DNA from: Mycolicibacterium goodii
Lineage (GTDB): Bacteria > Actinomycetota > Actinomycetes > Mycobacteriales > Mycobacteriaceae
NCBI RefSeq assembly: GCF_022370755.2
Contig: NZ_CP092364.2
Location: 4,216,001 to 4,280,000 of the forward strand
Direction: 5' to 3'
Length of the DNA stretch: 64,000 nt
Shown here: piece after piece, positions 1 through 8,414 of the stretch
Numbering within the stretch: position 1 is the stretch's first letter
Layout: each line of letters starts with the position of its first letter
Program-made: the position numbers and the translations under genes
The notes under the pieces: generated by a model
Databases searched by the model: none
Seen by the model: the letters and a program-made list of their open reading frames with translations, nothing else
Told to the model about the DNA's origin: nothing

Positions 1-234
1 CAACTTGGCCAGCTTCGCCAGAACCGCTGAGCGCTCGGCCGGGGTTGCGCCCGCCCATGCGGGAAATGCGGCCCGTGCAGCGGCGACGGCGGTGTCCACG
101 TCGGCCGCGGTGGCCAGGCTGTACTCGGCCACGGATTTGCCCGTCGCCGGGTCGACGATCTGGTGGGTTTCCCCGTTGGTCTCCACCGAGGCACCATTGA
201 TCCAACTGCTCGCGACTTTTACTGCCACACTCAT
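1..234 (-). CDS. Aldehyde dehydrogenase, N-terminal part (runs off window start)
   Basis: Only the first 78 codons are visible, from an ATG at 234. The start MSVAVKVASSWINGASVETN, followed by a DPATGKSVAEYSLATAADVD stretch and a PAWAGATPAERSAVLAKLA segment, is the typical N-terminal coenzyme-binding start of NAD(P)-dependent aldehyde dehydrogenases of the gamma-aminobutyraldehyde / betaine-aldehyde group. The catalytic Cys and Glu lie outside the window. It is divergent from an AsnC regulator and a class III aminotransferase. An aminotransferase that makes an aldehyde and a dehydrogenase that oxidises it form a common amine or amino-acid catabolic pair. The substrate (putrescine/GABA-aldehyde, beta-alanine or similar) is inference. 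Confidence 0.85.
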   Translation of the reverse strand, partial: MSVAVKVASSWINGASVETNGETHQIVDPATGKSVAEYSLATAADVDTAVAAARAAFPAWAGATPAERSAVLAKLAKL

Positions 235-367
235 GGGCCAACGCTAACCGATCGGGGGCCCGTTCGGCTATGCCATCGCTACGCAATCCCGCAGTCGAGG
301 CACCCTCAGACAATCGAATTCATCGATACTGTTGCCCCAAACAACGGATTCCGTGCACAATCGTGGC

Positions 368-883
368 ATGACCAACCCCGATGGTCACGAGCTGGCATCC
401 GTGCCACTGCGGGTGAACCATTCTCGTCCCGGAGCATTTCAGCTGGATGAGTTGTCGAAGGCAATCATCGAGAAGCTGCAGGCCGACGGCCGGCGTTCCT
501 ATGCCGGCATCGGCAAGGCCGTGGGCCTGTCCGAGGCGGCCGTGCGCCAGCGTGTGCAGCGCATGGTCGACGCCGGGGTGATGCAGATCGTCGCGGTCAC
601 CGACCCGCTGCAGTTGGGTTTCGCCCGCCAGGCGATGATCGGCATCCGTTGCACCGGTGACACCACGAAGCTCGCCGACAAGCTCGCCCAGATCGAATCC
701 GTCGACTACGTGGTGCTGACCGCGGGCTCGTTCGACGCGATCGTCGAGGTCGTCTGCGAGGACGATGACAGCCTGCTGGAACTACTCAACACCAAGATTC
801 GCGCACTGCCGGGAGTGATATCCACCGAAACTCTTGTTTACTTGAAACTTGTTAAACAGCAATATAATTGGGGAACACGATGA
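368..883 (+). CDS. Lrp/AsnC-family transcriptional regulator
   Basis: 171 aa. An N-terminal AsnC-type helix-turn-helix is visible (LDELSKAIIEKLQADGRRSYAGI, then GLSEAAVRQRVQRMVDAGVM), followed by the RAM/AsnC ligand domain with the usual DYVVLTAGSFDAIVEV pattern. The ATG at 368 was chosen because it gives a normal family length; in-frame codons upstream lack a clear ribosome site. Its stop overlaps the aminotransferase start as ATGA (880-883), so the two are cotranscribed. It probably controls its own operon and the divergent aldehyde dehydrogenase from the 235-367 gap, responding to an amino acid. The effector cannot be read from the sequence. Confidence 0.9.
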   Translation: MTNPDGHELASVPLRVNHSRPGAFQLDELSKAIIEKLQADGRRSYAGIGKAVGLSEAAVRQRVQRMVDAGVMQIVAVTDPLQLGFARQAMIGIRCTGDTTKLADKLAQIESVDYVVLTAGSFDAIVEVVCEDDDSLLELLNTKIRALPGVISTETLVYLKLVKQQYNWGTR

Positions 884-2265
884 CTACCGCAGATATCACC
901 GAAACGGCGCCGACGGATCTCGGCGCCAAGGCGAACCGGCACCTGTGGGGCCACTTCGCCCGCCACGGTGCAGGCATCACGCCGCCGATCATCACGCGCG
1001 GCGAGGGTGTGAAGATCTTCGACGACACGGGCAAGAGCTACATCGACGGCCTGAGCGGCCTGTTCGTCGTCCAGGTGGGCCACGGCCGCAAGGAACTGGC
1101 CGAGGCCGCCGCCAAGCAGGCCGAGAAGCTCTCGTTCTTCCCGCTGTGGTCCTACGCGACCCCGCCGGCCATCGAACTGGCCGAGCGGGTCGCGAGTTTC
1201 GCACCGGGTGATCTGAACCGCGTCTTCTTCACCACCGGTGGCGGCGAGGCCGTCGAGAGTGCGTGGAAGCTCGCCAAGCAGTACTTCAAGCTGACCGGCA
1301 AGCCCGGCAAGCACAAGGTCGTCTCGCGCTCGATCGCCTACCACGGCACGCCGCAGGGCGCGTTGGCGATCACCGGCATCCCGGCCTTCAAGGCGCCGTT
1401 CGAGCCGCTGACCCCCGGCGGGTTCCGGGCACCGAACACCAACTTCTACCGCGCACCCGCCGAATACGCCCACGACGAAAAGGCTTTCGGCCGCTACTGC
1501 GCCGACCGCATCGCCGAGGCCATCGAGTTCGAGGGGCCCGACACCGTTGCCGCGGTTTTCCTGGAACCGGTGCAGAACGCCGGTGGCTGCTTCCCGCCGC
1601 CGCCCGGATACTTCGAGCGGGTCCGCGAGATCTGCGACGAGTACGACGTGCTTCTGGTCTCCGACGAGGTGATCTGCGCCTACGGCCGCATCGGATCGAT
1701 GTTCGCGTGCAACGACTTCGGTTACGTACCGGACATCATCACCAGCGCCAAGGGCCTGACGTCGGGGTACTCGCCGCTCGGTGCGATGGTTGCCAGCGAT
1801 CGGCTGTTCGAGCCGTTCAACGACGGCAAGACCGTCTTCGGCCATGGCTACACCTTTGGCGGGCACCCTGTTTCGGCCGCCGTCGCCCTGGCCAACCTCG
1901 ACATCTTCGAGCGTGAGGGTCTCAACAACCACGTCAAGGAGATGGCGCCGGCGTTCCGCGCGACGCTGGAGAAGCTCTACGACCTGCCGATCGTCGGCGA
2001 CGTCCGCGGTGAGGGCTTCTTCTACGGCATCGAGTTGGTCAAGGACAAGGCCACCAAGGAGACGTTCAACGACGAGGAGTCCGAACGCCTGCTGCGCGGG
2101 TTCCTCACCCCGGCCCTGTGGGAGGCCGGTCTGTACTGCCGCGCCGACGACCGTGGCGACCCAGTCGTCCAGCTCGCGCCGCCGCTGATCAGCGGTCAGG
2201 CCGAGTTCGACGCGATCTACGAGATCCTGCACAGCGTGCTCACCGAGGCCGGTAACCGCCTGTAG
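880..2265 (+). CDS. Class III (omega) aminotransferase, PLP-dependent
   Basis: 461 aa. The PLP-lysine motif ITSAKGLTSGYSPLGAMV places the Schiff-base lysine at K291. The preceding SDEVICAYGRIG holds the Asp that contacts the pyridine nitrogen, and FFTTGGGEAVESAWKLA is the phosphate-binding region. A TTG at 868 is in frame, but the ATG at 880 overlapping the regulator stop is preferred. From memory it corresponds to M. tuberculosis Rv3329. Class III enzymes of this type move an amino group from beta-alanine, GABA, putrescine or similar amines to pyruvate or 2-oxoglutarate. The adjacent aldehyde dehydrogenase suggests a diamine or omega-amino acid substrate, which is inference. It ends at a strong hairpin (2281-2329) facing the convergent E2 gene. 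Confidence 0.9.
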   Translation: MTTADITETAPTDLGAKANRHLWGHFARHGAGITPPIITRGEGVKIFDDTGKSYIDGLSGLFVVQVGHGRKELAEAAAKQAEKLSFFPLWSYATPPAIELAERVASFAPGDLNRVFFTTGGGEAVESAWKLAKQYFKLTGKPGKHKVVSRSIAYHGTPQGALAITGIPAFKAPFEPLTPGGFRAPNTNFYRAPAEYAHDEKAFGRYCADRIAEAIEFEGPDTVAAVFLEPVQNAGGCFPPPPGYFERVREICDEYDVLLVSDEVICAYGRIGSMFACNDFGYVPDIITSAKGLTSGYSPLGAMVASDRLFEPFNDGKTVFGHGYTFGGHPVSAAVALANLDIFEREGLNNHVKEMAPAFRATLEKLYDLPIVGDVRGEGFFYGIELVKDKATKETFNDEESERLLRGFLTPALWEAGLYCRADDRGDPVVQLAPPLISGQAEFDAIYEILHSVLTEAGNRL

Positions 2266-2280
2266 GTCTCCATTCGCGTG

Positions 2281-2329
2281 AAACGGCATTCCGGCAGGGA
2301 CTCGAACGGTTCCTGCCGGAATGCCGTTT
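2281..2329. terminator. Bidirectional hairpin terminator with perfect 18-bp arms
   Basis: AAACGGCATTCCGGCAGG (2281-2298) and its exact reverse complement (2312-2329) flank a 13-nt loop. The hairpin sits between the convergent aminotransferase and E2 genes. With A/T runs at both outer ends it can act in both directions. A degenerate relative lies at 11249-11299. Confidence 0.8.
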
Positions 2330-2338
2330 CGGCGCCGA

Positions 2339-3532
2339 TCAGCGGTGCAGCAACTCCCGCGCCGGATCGGAGAGGATGGCCGCGAGCTCGGTCAGCACCG
2401 CGGATCCGAGCTCCCCGTCCACCAGGCGGTGATCGAAGGACAGTGCGAGTTGTGTGACCTCGCGGATCCGGATCTGACCGTCGTGCACCCACGGGGTGGG
2501 ACGCACCGCACCGAACGCCAGGATGGCCGCCTCCCCCGGGTTGAGGATCGGTGTTCCCGCATCGACGCCGAGTGCGCCGATGTTGGTGAGCGTGATCGTT
2601 CCGTTTGCCATATCGGCCGCACTGGTGCGGCCCTCGCGCGCGGTGTGGACCAGATCCGATATCGCGGAGGCGAGTTCGGGCAGCGTGAGGAGATCCGCGT
2701 GCTTGATGTTCGGTACGACGAGGCCGCGGGGCGTCGCCGCCGCGATGCCGAGATTCACGTGGCCGTGGTACACGATCTCCTGTGCCGGGTCGTCCCAGCT
2801 GGCGTTGATCGCGGGATGGCGAGTGGCCGCGAGGACGAGCGCCTGCGCGACGAACAGCAGCGGGTTGACCCGTAAACCCTCCCATCGCGGGTGAGTCTTG
2901 AGCGATCGGACGAGGTTCATCGTCTCCGTGATGTCCACCGACAGCCATTCGGTGACGTGAGGTGCGGTGAAAGCCGAGTTCACCATGGCTGTCGCGACAG
3001 CTTTGCGCACGCCTTTGACCGGCACCCGGACTTCCGATCGCACCGCTGCCGCCGACACCGCGGCCCCGGGGCGCACCGCCGTGGGGAGTTCACTTCGTGG
3101 CCGCAGATGGCGACGCCGTTCGGCCATCTTGCTCGGCCCCGTGCCGACGAGGATTTTCGCCGCCGGCTCCGCGTCGGCACTCACGTCCGGCTCGGCCTCG
3201 TCCGCTGCGTCCGGTGCGGGCGCCGGGGTCTCGGGTGCGACGCTTGGCGTCGAGGCCGGATTCGAGGCCGTTCTCGAAGTGACATCGGCACCCGTCCGGA
3301 AGCTGATGATCGGCGTGCCGACCTCGACGGTGTCCCCGACCTCGACGTGGATGGCTTCGACGATGCCTGCCACCGGTGACGGGAGTTCGACCGCGGACTT
3401 GGCGGTTTCGATCTCACAGAGGGTCTGGTTGACCTCGACGATGTCGCCGACGGCGACGAACCACGTGGTGATCTCGGCTTCGGTCAGTCCTTCACCGACA
3501 TCGGGCAATTTGAATCGTGAGATGGTGGCCAT
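2339..3532 (-). CDS. 2-oxoacid dehydrogenase E2 (dihydrolipoamide acyltransferase)
   Basis: 397 aa. The N-terminal lipoyl domain (about residues 4-80) carries the lipoylated lysine K45 in ETAKSAVELPSP. After an Ala/Pro/Asp-rich linker the catalytic domain begins near residue 170 and ends with SFDHRLVDGE, giving catalytic H368 and D372. The segment between them (ILVGTGPSKMAERRRHLRPR and what follows) does not look like the usual peripheral-subunit-binding domain, which seems to be lost. The ATG at 3532 lies 2 bp after the E1-beta stop, so translation is coupled. E2 moves the acyl group from E1 to CoA. No E3 gene is adjacent, so a lipoamide dehydrogenase from elsewhere must serve. The branched-chain (BkdC-like) assignment is from overall sequence. 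Confidence 0.9.
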   Translation of the reverse strand: MATISRFKLPDVGEGLTEAEITTWFVAVGDIVEVNQTLCEIETAKSAVELPSPVAGIVEAIHVEVGDTVEVGTPIISFRTGADVTSRTASNPASTPSVAPETPAPAPDAADEAEPDVSADAEPAAKILVGTGPSKMAERRRHLRPRSELPTAVRPGAAVSAAAVRSEVRVPVKGVRKAVATAMVNSAFTAPHVTEWLSVDITETMNLVRSLKTHPRWEGLRVNPLLFVAQALVLAATRHPAINASWDDPAQEIVYHGHVNLGIAAATPRGLVVPNIKHADLLTLPELASAISDLVHTAREGRTSAADMANGTITLTNIGALGVDAGTPILNPGEAAILAFGAVRPTPWVHDGQIRIREVTQLALSFDHRLVDGELGSAVLTELAAILSDPARELLHR

Positions 3533-3534
3533 GG

Positions 3535-4512
3535 TCAGCTCCCGAAGAAGAGAGTTCGGTCGACGGCTTCGAGGACACGGTCGATGTCTGGTAGGAACTG
3601 CGCTTCCACACCGGCCGGTGGGTACGGCAGGTTGTACGCGCCGACCCGCAACACAGGCGCGCGCAGGTGGGAGAAGCAGGCCTCGGTCAGAGCCGCCGCG
3701 ACCTCGGCGCCCATGCCGAGGAATGTCGAGGCCTCGTGGACGACGACCACCCGGCCGGTTTTCATCGCCTGTTCGGTGAGCGTGGACAGGTCCAGCGGCG
3801 ACAGACTGCGCAGATCCACCACACCCACCGAATATCCGTCCTCCTCCGCCGCTTGCGCTGTCGCCATCGCGGTCGCCACCGTCGGTCCGTAGGCGACGAG
3901 TGTGCAGTCGGAGCCGTCGCGACGGACGCGCGCGGCGTTCAACGTGTCGCCGGCGGTGTCCTCGACCTCGGACTTGGCCCAGTAATGGCGTTTCGGTTCG
4001 TAGAAGATCACCGGGTCCTGGGCCGTCACGGCCTGCTGGATCATGTGGAAGGCGTCGTTCGCGTCGGCACACGCGACCACGCGCAGCCCGGCCGTGTGCG
4101 CGAAATACGCCTCGTTCGACTCACTGTGGTGCTCGACCGCTCCGATGCCGCCACCGAACGGGATCCGGATGACCACGGGCAGCGCGATGGATCCCCGTGA
4201 TCGCGCCCGCATCTTCGCCAGCTGGCTGACGATCTGATCGAAGCCGGGGTAGACGAATCCGTCGAACTGGATCTCGCACACCGGCCGGTATCCGCGCAAC
4301 GCCAACCCGATTGCCGTTCCCACGATTCCCGACTCCGCCAGCGGAGTGTCCACCACGCGATCGGATCCGAACCGATCCTGGAGGCCGTCGGTGACCCGAA
4401 AGACCCCGCCCAGCCTGCCGATGTCCTCGCCCATGAGCACGACACGATCGTCAGCCGCCATCGCCGCCGCCAGGCCCGCATTGATGGCGGCGCCCAAGGT
4501 CATCGTCGCCAT
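3535..4512 (-). CDS. 2-oxoacid dehydrogenase E1 component, beta subunit
   Basis: 325 aa, normal length for E1-beta. Family signatures are VVLMGEDIGRLGGVFRVTDG, DTPLAESGIVGTAIGLALRG, EIQFDGFVYPGFDQIVSQLA and RIPFGGGIGAVEHHSESNEA; the EHHS stretch is typical of branched-chain enzymes. With the alpha subunit it forms the thiamine-diphosphate heterotetramer that decarboxylates a 2-oxo acid and acylates the lipoyl group of E2. It starts at 4512, one base after the E1-alpha stop codon; a second in-frame ATG at 4503 is possible. Middle gene of an E1a-E1b-E2 operon. Confidence 0.93.
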   Translation of the reverse strand: MATMTLGAAINAGLAAAMAADDRVVLMGEDIGRLGGVFRVTDGLQDRFGSDRVVDTPLAESGIVGTAIGLALRGYRPVCEIQFDGFVYPGFDQIVSQLAKMRARSRGSIALPVVIRIPFGGGIGAVEHHSESNEAYFAHTAGLRVVACADANDAFHMIQQAVTAQDPVIFYEPKRHYWAKSEVEDTAGDTLNAARVRRDGSDCTLVAYGPTVATAMATAQAAEEDGYSVGVVDLRSLSPLDLSTLTEQAMKTGRVVVVHEASTFLGMGAEVAAALTEACFSHLRAPVLRVGAYNLPYPPAGVEAQFLPDIDRVLEAVDRTLFFGS

Positions 4513-4513
4513 C

Positions 4514-5623
4514 TCAGGCCATCCCGGTGGCGAGTCGAGCAGCGGCGAACCTGCGGCGTTCGTCGTCGATCACCGGGTGCGGTGCGACGTACGTCGAGGC
4601 GAAGGTCTCCTCCAACTGCGGGGCCGCGATCGCCCTGCACTGGTCCCGGACGGTCTGCCCGAACGTGGCGCACTCGTCGTCCACCTCGTCGAAATATGCA
4701 CTGGTGGCTCCCAGTTCACCGAGCAGGGCGCGGATGCGGGTGAGCGGGTCGCGGGACTCCCACAGCTCGAGCTCGTCGGCGCGACGGTATCTGCCCGGGT
4801 CGTCGGAACTGCTGTGGCCGCCACGGCGATAGGTTCGCGCCTCGATCAGCACCGGGCCGTTTCCGGCGCGGGCGTATTCCGCGGCCTGTGCGGTCACCGC
4901 GTGAACCGCCAACACGTCGTTGCCGTCGACGTGGAACGAGCGCATGCCGAAACCTTCCGCGCGGCGGTGCAGGGGCGCGCCCATCTGCAGTTCCGTCGGA
5001 GTGGAGATCGCCCACTGGTTGTTCTGGCAGAAGAACAACACCGGAAGCTTCGATGCGGCCGCCCAGTTCAGGGCCTCGTTGACATCGCCCTGACTCGAGG
5101 CGCCGTCGCCGAAGTACACCGCGACAACCTCGTCGGTCCCATCCATCGTGACACCGGCCGCATAGCCGGTGGCGTGCAGCGTCTGTGTCCCGAGCACGAG
5201 TGAATAGATGTGGAAGCGATAGGTCCGGGGGTCCCAACCCGAATGTGCGCATCCGCGCCATTGCGTCATCAACTGGGCGGGCGTGAGCCCCCGGCACAGT
5301 CCGGCCGCGTGCTCCCGGTAGCTCGGGAAGACCATGTCGGTATCACGCAGTGCCCGAACAGATCCGACCTGCGCCGCTTCCTGACCGAAGCTCATCAGCC
5401 ACAGGTTCAGTTCTCCTTGTCGCTGCAGGGCAAGGGCTTCACTGTCGAGACGGCGCGCGAGCATCATGTCCCGGTACAGGGTCTTGGTCAGGTCGATGTC
5501 GACGCCGTGGGCTCTGCCTTCCAGGGTCAAGGTGCCCTGTGGCGTGACGAACTGGGTGATCGCCGAGTTGGGCGAGCTCGCTGACCGACTCTGGCGGTCC
5601 GTGCTCAGTTGTGCACTTGTCAT
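4514..5623 (-). CDS. 2-oxoacid dehydrogenase E1 component, alpha subunit (branched-chain type)
   Basis: 369 aa. The thiamine-diphosphate motif runs from GDGASSQGDVNEAL to FFCQNNQWAIS (GDG...NN). YRRGGHSSSDDPGRYR is the phosphorylation-loop sequence of branched-chain 2-oxoacid dehydrogenases (SSDDxxxYR), which supports a branched-chain over a pyruvate substrate. Two ATGs compete. At 5629 the AGAGGAG ribosome site touches the start; at 5623 it has a 6-nt spacer, so 5623 is chosen. First gene of the operon. Two matches to the island operator (5677-5687 and 5808-5818) lie upstream, so GntR control is likely. The genus normally carries its main bkd operon elsewhere, making this probably a specialised paralogue. 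Confidence 0.92.
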   Translation of the reverse strand: MTSAQLSTDRQSRSASSPNSAITQFVTPQGTLTLEGRAHGVDIDLTKTLYRDMMLARRLDSEALALQRQGELNLWLMSFGQEAAQVGSVRALRDTDMVFPSYREHAAGLCRGLTPAQLMTQWRGCAHSGWDPRTYRFHIYSLVLGTQTLHATGYAAGVTMDGTDEVVAVYFGDGASSQGDVNEALNWAAASKLPVLFFCQNNQWAISTPTELQMGAPLHRRAEGFGMRSFHVDGNDVLAVHAVTAQAAEYARAGNGPVLIEARTYRRGGHSSSDDPGRYRRADELELWESRDPLTRIRALLGELGATSAYFDEVDDECATFGQTVRDQCRAIAAPQLEETFASTYVAPHPVIDDERRRFAAARLATGMA

Positions 5624-5676
5624 TGACATCTCCTCTGCCTAGTAGGCGCGAAGGTGGTGGGGCCCCGAGGGTGGTG

Positions 5677-5687
5677 GGGCCTGACCA
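5677..5687. promoter_or_regulatory. Probable GntR operator, weak copy, upstream of the E1/E2 operon
   Basis: GGGCCTGACCA matches TGGYCNGACCA except at the first base, and is followed by CT as in the strong copies. It lies 54 bp upstream of the E1-alpha start, a position suited to repression. Confidence 0.45.
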
Positions 5688-5807
5688 CTGAAGCGAGACG
5701 TTCCGCGGGGGTACTGCGGGACGCTCATGACCTTGTTCAGTTGTTCGAAACGGACACGGATCTCGTGACGTATCGCGTACAGCTCACCCGTCCAGCTCGG
5801 ACGACAG

Positions 5808-5818
5808 TGGTCTGACAA
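5808..5818. promoter_or_regulatory. Probable GntR operator, middle of the divergent region
   Basis: TGGTCTGACAA differs from the palindrome TGGTCNGACCA at one base. It lies in the 349-bp gap (5624-5972) between the divergent E1/E2 operon and the enoyl-CoA hydratase operon. The rest of the gap holds no gene. Confidence 0.5.
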
Positions 5819-5943
5819 GCAGCCACTGTATCGCAGCGCAATCAAGCGGGGACCTGATTTTCCTGTATCACCCCTGATTGACAGCTGAAAAAGCAATATT
5901 GACGCCAGACTCCGACTGTTGACAGCGATCATCGGCCTGCCCA

Positions 5944-5964
5944 TACTACTGGCCAGACCACTAG
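5944..5964. promoter_or_regulatory. Probable GntR operator before the enoyl-CoA hydratase operon
   Basis: The core TGGCCAGACCA (5950-5960) sits in a 21-bp segment that recurs exactly at 9749-9769 before the MFS gene. It ends just where the AGGAGGTGAC ribosome site begins, so a bound regulator would block early elongation or the promoter. Confidence 0.7.
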
Positions 5965-5972
5965 GAGGTGAC

Positions 5973-6743
5973 ATGCACGCGACTGCCGTGGTGCAGACCG
6001 AGAACATCGACGGGGTTTCCGTCATCACGCTCAACCGGCCCGATGTGCTCAACGCGTTGAACATCGACCTGTTGAGTTCCTTGGTGGAGGCGCTCAGGGA
6101 CCAAACTCGTTGCGCCAGATCGATAGTCGTCCAGGGAGCCGGACGGGCCTTCTGCGCCGGCGAGGACCTCACCGAAACGCTCGCACCCGAGACGGGCTCG
6201 CCGGACGAGCTGCGAGTGGCATTCGGCCAACTGCAGGACATCACGCGGCTCATGACCGCAGCGCCGTGCCCAGTGGTTGCCGCGGTGCACGGCTACGCGA
6301 TCGGCGGTGGCGCCGAGATCGCTCTCGCGGCCGACTTCGTCATCGCCGGACCCGCGGCCAGGATGAAGTTTCCCGAATCGGTGATCGGCCACGCGCCGAC
6401 CGGCGGGATCACGGGCAGACTGCCGATGATGGTGGGGCTGCTGCGCGCCAAAGACCTGCTGCTCACCGGTCGTTGGGTTGAGCCGCAGGAGGGTCTGGCC
6501 ATCGGCCTGTACACCGAGGTCTCCGACGACCCCAAGGCGCGGGCAGTGGAGCTCGCCCGCACCCTGGCGGCCAACCCGCCGCGCTCGCAATCGAGCGTCA
6601 AGAGTGCGATCGAACTGGCTGCATTCGCAGCCCAAGAGGCGAATCTGCGCATGGAGGTCGACATGGCCTCCTACTGCTTCGCATCAGCCGAGACCGCACA
6701 GAGTTTCGAGGACTTCCGCACCCGCGACCGCAATCGTCGATGA
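5973..6743 (+). CDS. Enoyl-CoA hydratase/isomerase family protein
   Basis: 256 aa crotonase-fold protein. The oxyanion-hole segments are VVQGAGRAFCAGEDL and VAAVHGYAIGGGAEIALAADF (glycines near 107-113). FPESVIGHAPTGGITGRLP is the typical following loop. Start at ATG 5973 after an AGGAGGTGAC ribosome site; frames reading further upstream would run through the operator and are rejected. The acyl-CoA ligase begins 30 bp downstream, so the two form an operon. Reaction: hydration of a 2-enoyl-CoA, or another crotonase reaction. Substrate unknown. Confidence 0.9.
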   Translation: MHATAVVQTENIDGVSVITLNRPDVLNALNIDLLSSLVEALRDQTRCARSIVVQGAGRAFCAGEDLTETLAPETGSPDELRVAFGQLQDITRLMTAAPCPVVAAVHGYAIGGGAEIALAADFVIAGPAARMKFPESVIGHAPTGGITGRLPMMVGLLRAKDLLLTGRWVEPQEGLAIGLYTEVSDDPKARAVELARTLAANPPRSQSSVKSAIELAAFAAQEANLRMEVDMASYCFASAETAQSFEDFRTRDRNRR

Positions 6744-6773
6744 CGCCGCAGGCAAAATCACGAGACTTCAGAG

Positions 6774-8354
6774 ATGAGCGACCACGACATGCATGATGAC
6801 ACCACCTTGAACTCAGCCCTGGCCGACGCCGTAACACGTTGGCCCGACCGCGTTTTCCTCAAGATCGACGGATCATCGATCACCTTTGCCGAATTCGAGG
6901 ATTCGGTGGGTCGGCTGGCCGGCGGCCTACGCGAGGTGCACGGTGTCGAACGCGGCGACCGCGTGGCGGTGTTCATGCGCAACTCCCTGGCATGCGAGCA
7001 CACCTGGTTCGCGACCAACCGGCTCGGCGCAGCCTGGGTCCCGATCAACACCGAATTCCGCGGCCTCGGACTGGTGCACGCGGTGCGACTCGCCGACGCG
7101 TGCATCTTCATCGCGGACGAGGATCTGGTCGACGTCCTCGCCGATGCCCTCTCCAGTGCGGGCATCACTGCGCCGATCGTGGTTTCCGGAGACGCCCGAA
7201 GGGATGCCGGCAGCTTGTCCGAGCTCTACCGGGACAGCGTTGCCGCCGTGGAGGTTCGGCACACCGACGTGTCGGCTCTGCTGTACACATCGGGCACGAC
7301 CGGCAGATCCAAGGCATGTGTGCTGTCACACCGGTACTTCACCTCGCAGGCCAGGATCGCGATACGTGACTTCGGCCTGCGTGACGACGACGTGCTCTAC
7401 TGCCCCTTCCCACTGTTTCACGCCGACGCGACGGCGTTGACCACGGTGCCGGCCCTGCTGCTCGGCGCGACGGCGGCGATCGGTAGGCGGTTCAGCGCGT
7501 CGCGCTTCTGGGCCGAGGTACGTGAAACCGGCGCAACCGTTTTCGACTTCATGGGGGCGACCCTGTCGATCCTGGCCAAGGCCGAGCCAAGGCCCGACGA
7601 CGCCGACAACCCGGTGCGTCTGGCGTGGGGTGTTCCCGTCCCGGAGACGATCGAGACCTTCGAGAAGCGGTTCGGGCTGACCGTCGTTGAGCTCTATGGG
7701 TCGGTCGAGGGAAACATCCCCATCACCCAGCGGTTCGACCAACCACGGGTGCCGGGCTCATGCGGTCGGGTCGTCGAGGAGTTCGAGGTACGGATCGCCG
7801 ACGACGCCGACGAGACCGTGCCGCCGGGCGCCGTGGGCGAACTGCTCATTCGGCCGAGGGTCCCGTACACCATGTTCTCGGGATACTACGAGAATCCGCA
7901 GGCCACGACCGAGGCTCAGCGCAACATGTGGTTCCACAGCGGTGACCTCGCGAAGATGGACGAGGCGGGCAACGTCTACTTCGTCGGGCGCAAGAAAGAA
8001 GCGATACGTCGTCGCGGCGAGAACATCTCGGCGTTCGAGGTCGAAGAGAGCATCCGCGAGCACCCGGCCGTGCTCGACTGTGCAGCCTTCGGCGTCAAGT
8101 CCGACCTCACCGAGGAAGAGGTGATGGTGGCGATCGTGCTGCAGCCAGGGGCACGCGCGACCACCGAGGAGGAGATCTGGGCGTTCTGCTACGAGCGGAT
8201 GGCACGCTTCCAGGTGCCCCGGTTCATCGAGTTCGTCGACGAGCTACCGAAAACTCCCACAGGAAAGGTCGAGAAGTTCAAGCTGCAGGAGGCTGGGGTC
8301 GGCGAGCGCACAAGGGAATTCGAATTGCCCCGCGCGGCGGCCGCGGTGGGGTGA
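6774..8354 (+). CDS. Acyl-CoA synthetase (AMP-forming, crotonobetaine/carnitine-CoA ligase-like)
   Basis: 526 aa ANL-superfamily enzyme. The ATP-binding loop is LLYTSGTTGRSKACVLSH from about residue 169. The VELYGSVEG, WFHSGDLAKMD and GRKKEAIRRRGENISAFEVE motifs follow in order, and PKTPTGKVEKF gives the catalytic C-terminal lysine at K498. It activates a carboxylic acid to its CoA thioester through an acyl-adenylate. Arginine-rich RRRGENIS and the overall pattern resemble CaiC-type ligases for short or unusual acids more than long-chain FadD enzymes, but substrate cannot be read. ATG 6774; ATG 6789 is an alternative. It ends at a hairpin (8363-8414) facing the GntR gene. Confidence 0.9.
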   Translation: MSDHDMHDDTTLNSALADAVTRWPDRVFLKIDGSSITFAEFEDSVGRLAGGLREVHGVERGDRVAVFMRNSLACEHTWFATNRLGAAWVPINTEFRGLGLVHAVRLADACIFIADEDLVDVLADALSSAGITAPIVVSGDARRDAGSLSELYRDSVAAVEVRHTDVSALLYTSGTTGRSKACVLSHRYFTSQARIAIRDFGLRDDDVLYCPFPLFHADATALTTVPALLLGATAAIGRRFSASRFWAEVRETGATVFDFMGATLSILAKAEPRPDDADNPVRLAWGVPVPETIETFEKRFGLTVVELYGSVEGNIPITQRFDQPRVPGSCGRVVEEFEVRIADDADETVPPGAVGELLIRPRVPYTMFSGYYENPQATTEAQRNMWFHSGDLAKMDEAGNVYFVGRKKEAIRRRGENISAFEVEESIREHPAVLDCAAFGVKSDLTEEEVMVAIVLQPGARATTEEEIWAFCYERMARFQVPRFIEFVDELPKTPTGKVEKFKLQEAGVGERTREFELPRAAAAVG

Positions 8355-8362
8355 GAAGAGCG

Positions 8363-8414
8363 GCTGCCCGGGTGCCGTGCGTCGCCCCGCCTATCCCATC
8401 GGCGCCCGGGCAGC
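8363..8414. terminator. Hairpin between convergent ligase and GntR genes
   Basis: GCTGCCCGGGTGCC (8363-8376) pairs with GGCGCCCGGGCAGC (8401-8414) with a single G-T mismatch and a 24-nt loop. The right arm overlaps the last codons of the GntR gene. Confidence 0.6.

Noticed and set aside
838..2289. 483-codon open frame opposite the aminotransferase
   Set aside because: Low-complexity composition and no recognisable protein; a by-product of the real gene.
5624..5629. ATG at 5629 as E1-alpha start
   Set aside because: The ribosome site AGGAG would be directly adjacent; ATG 5623 has proper spacing.
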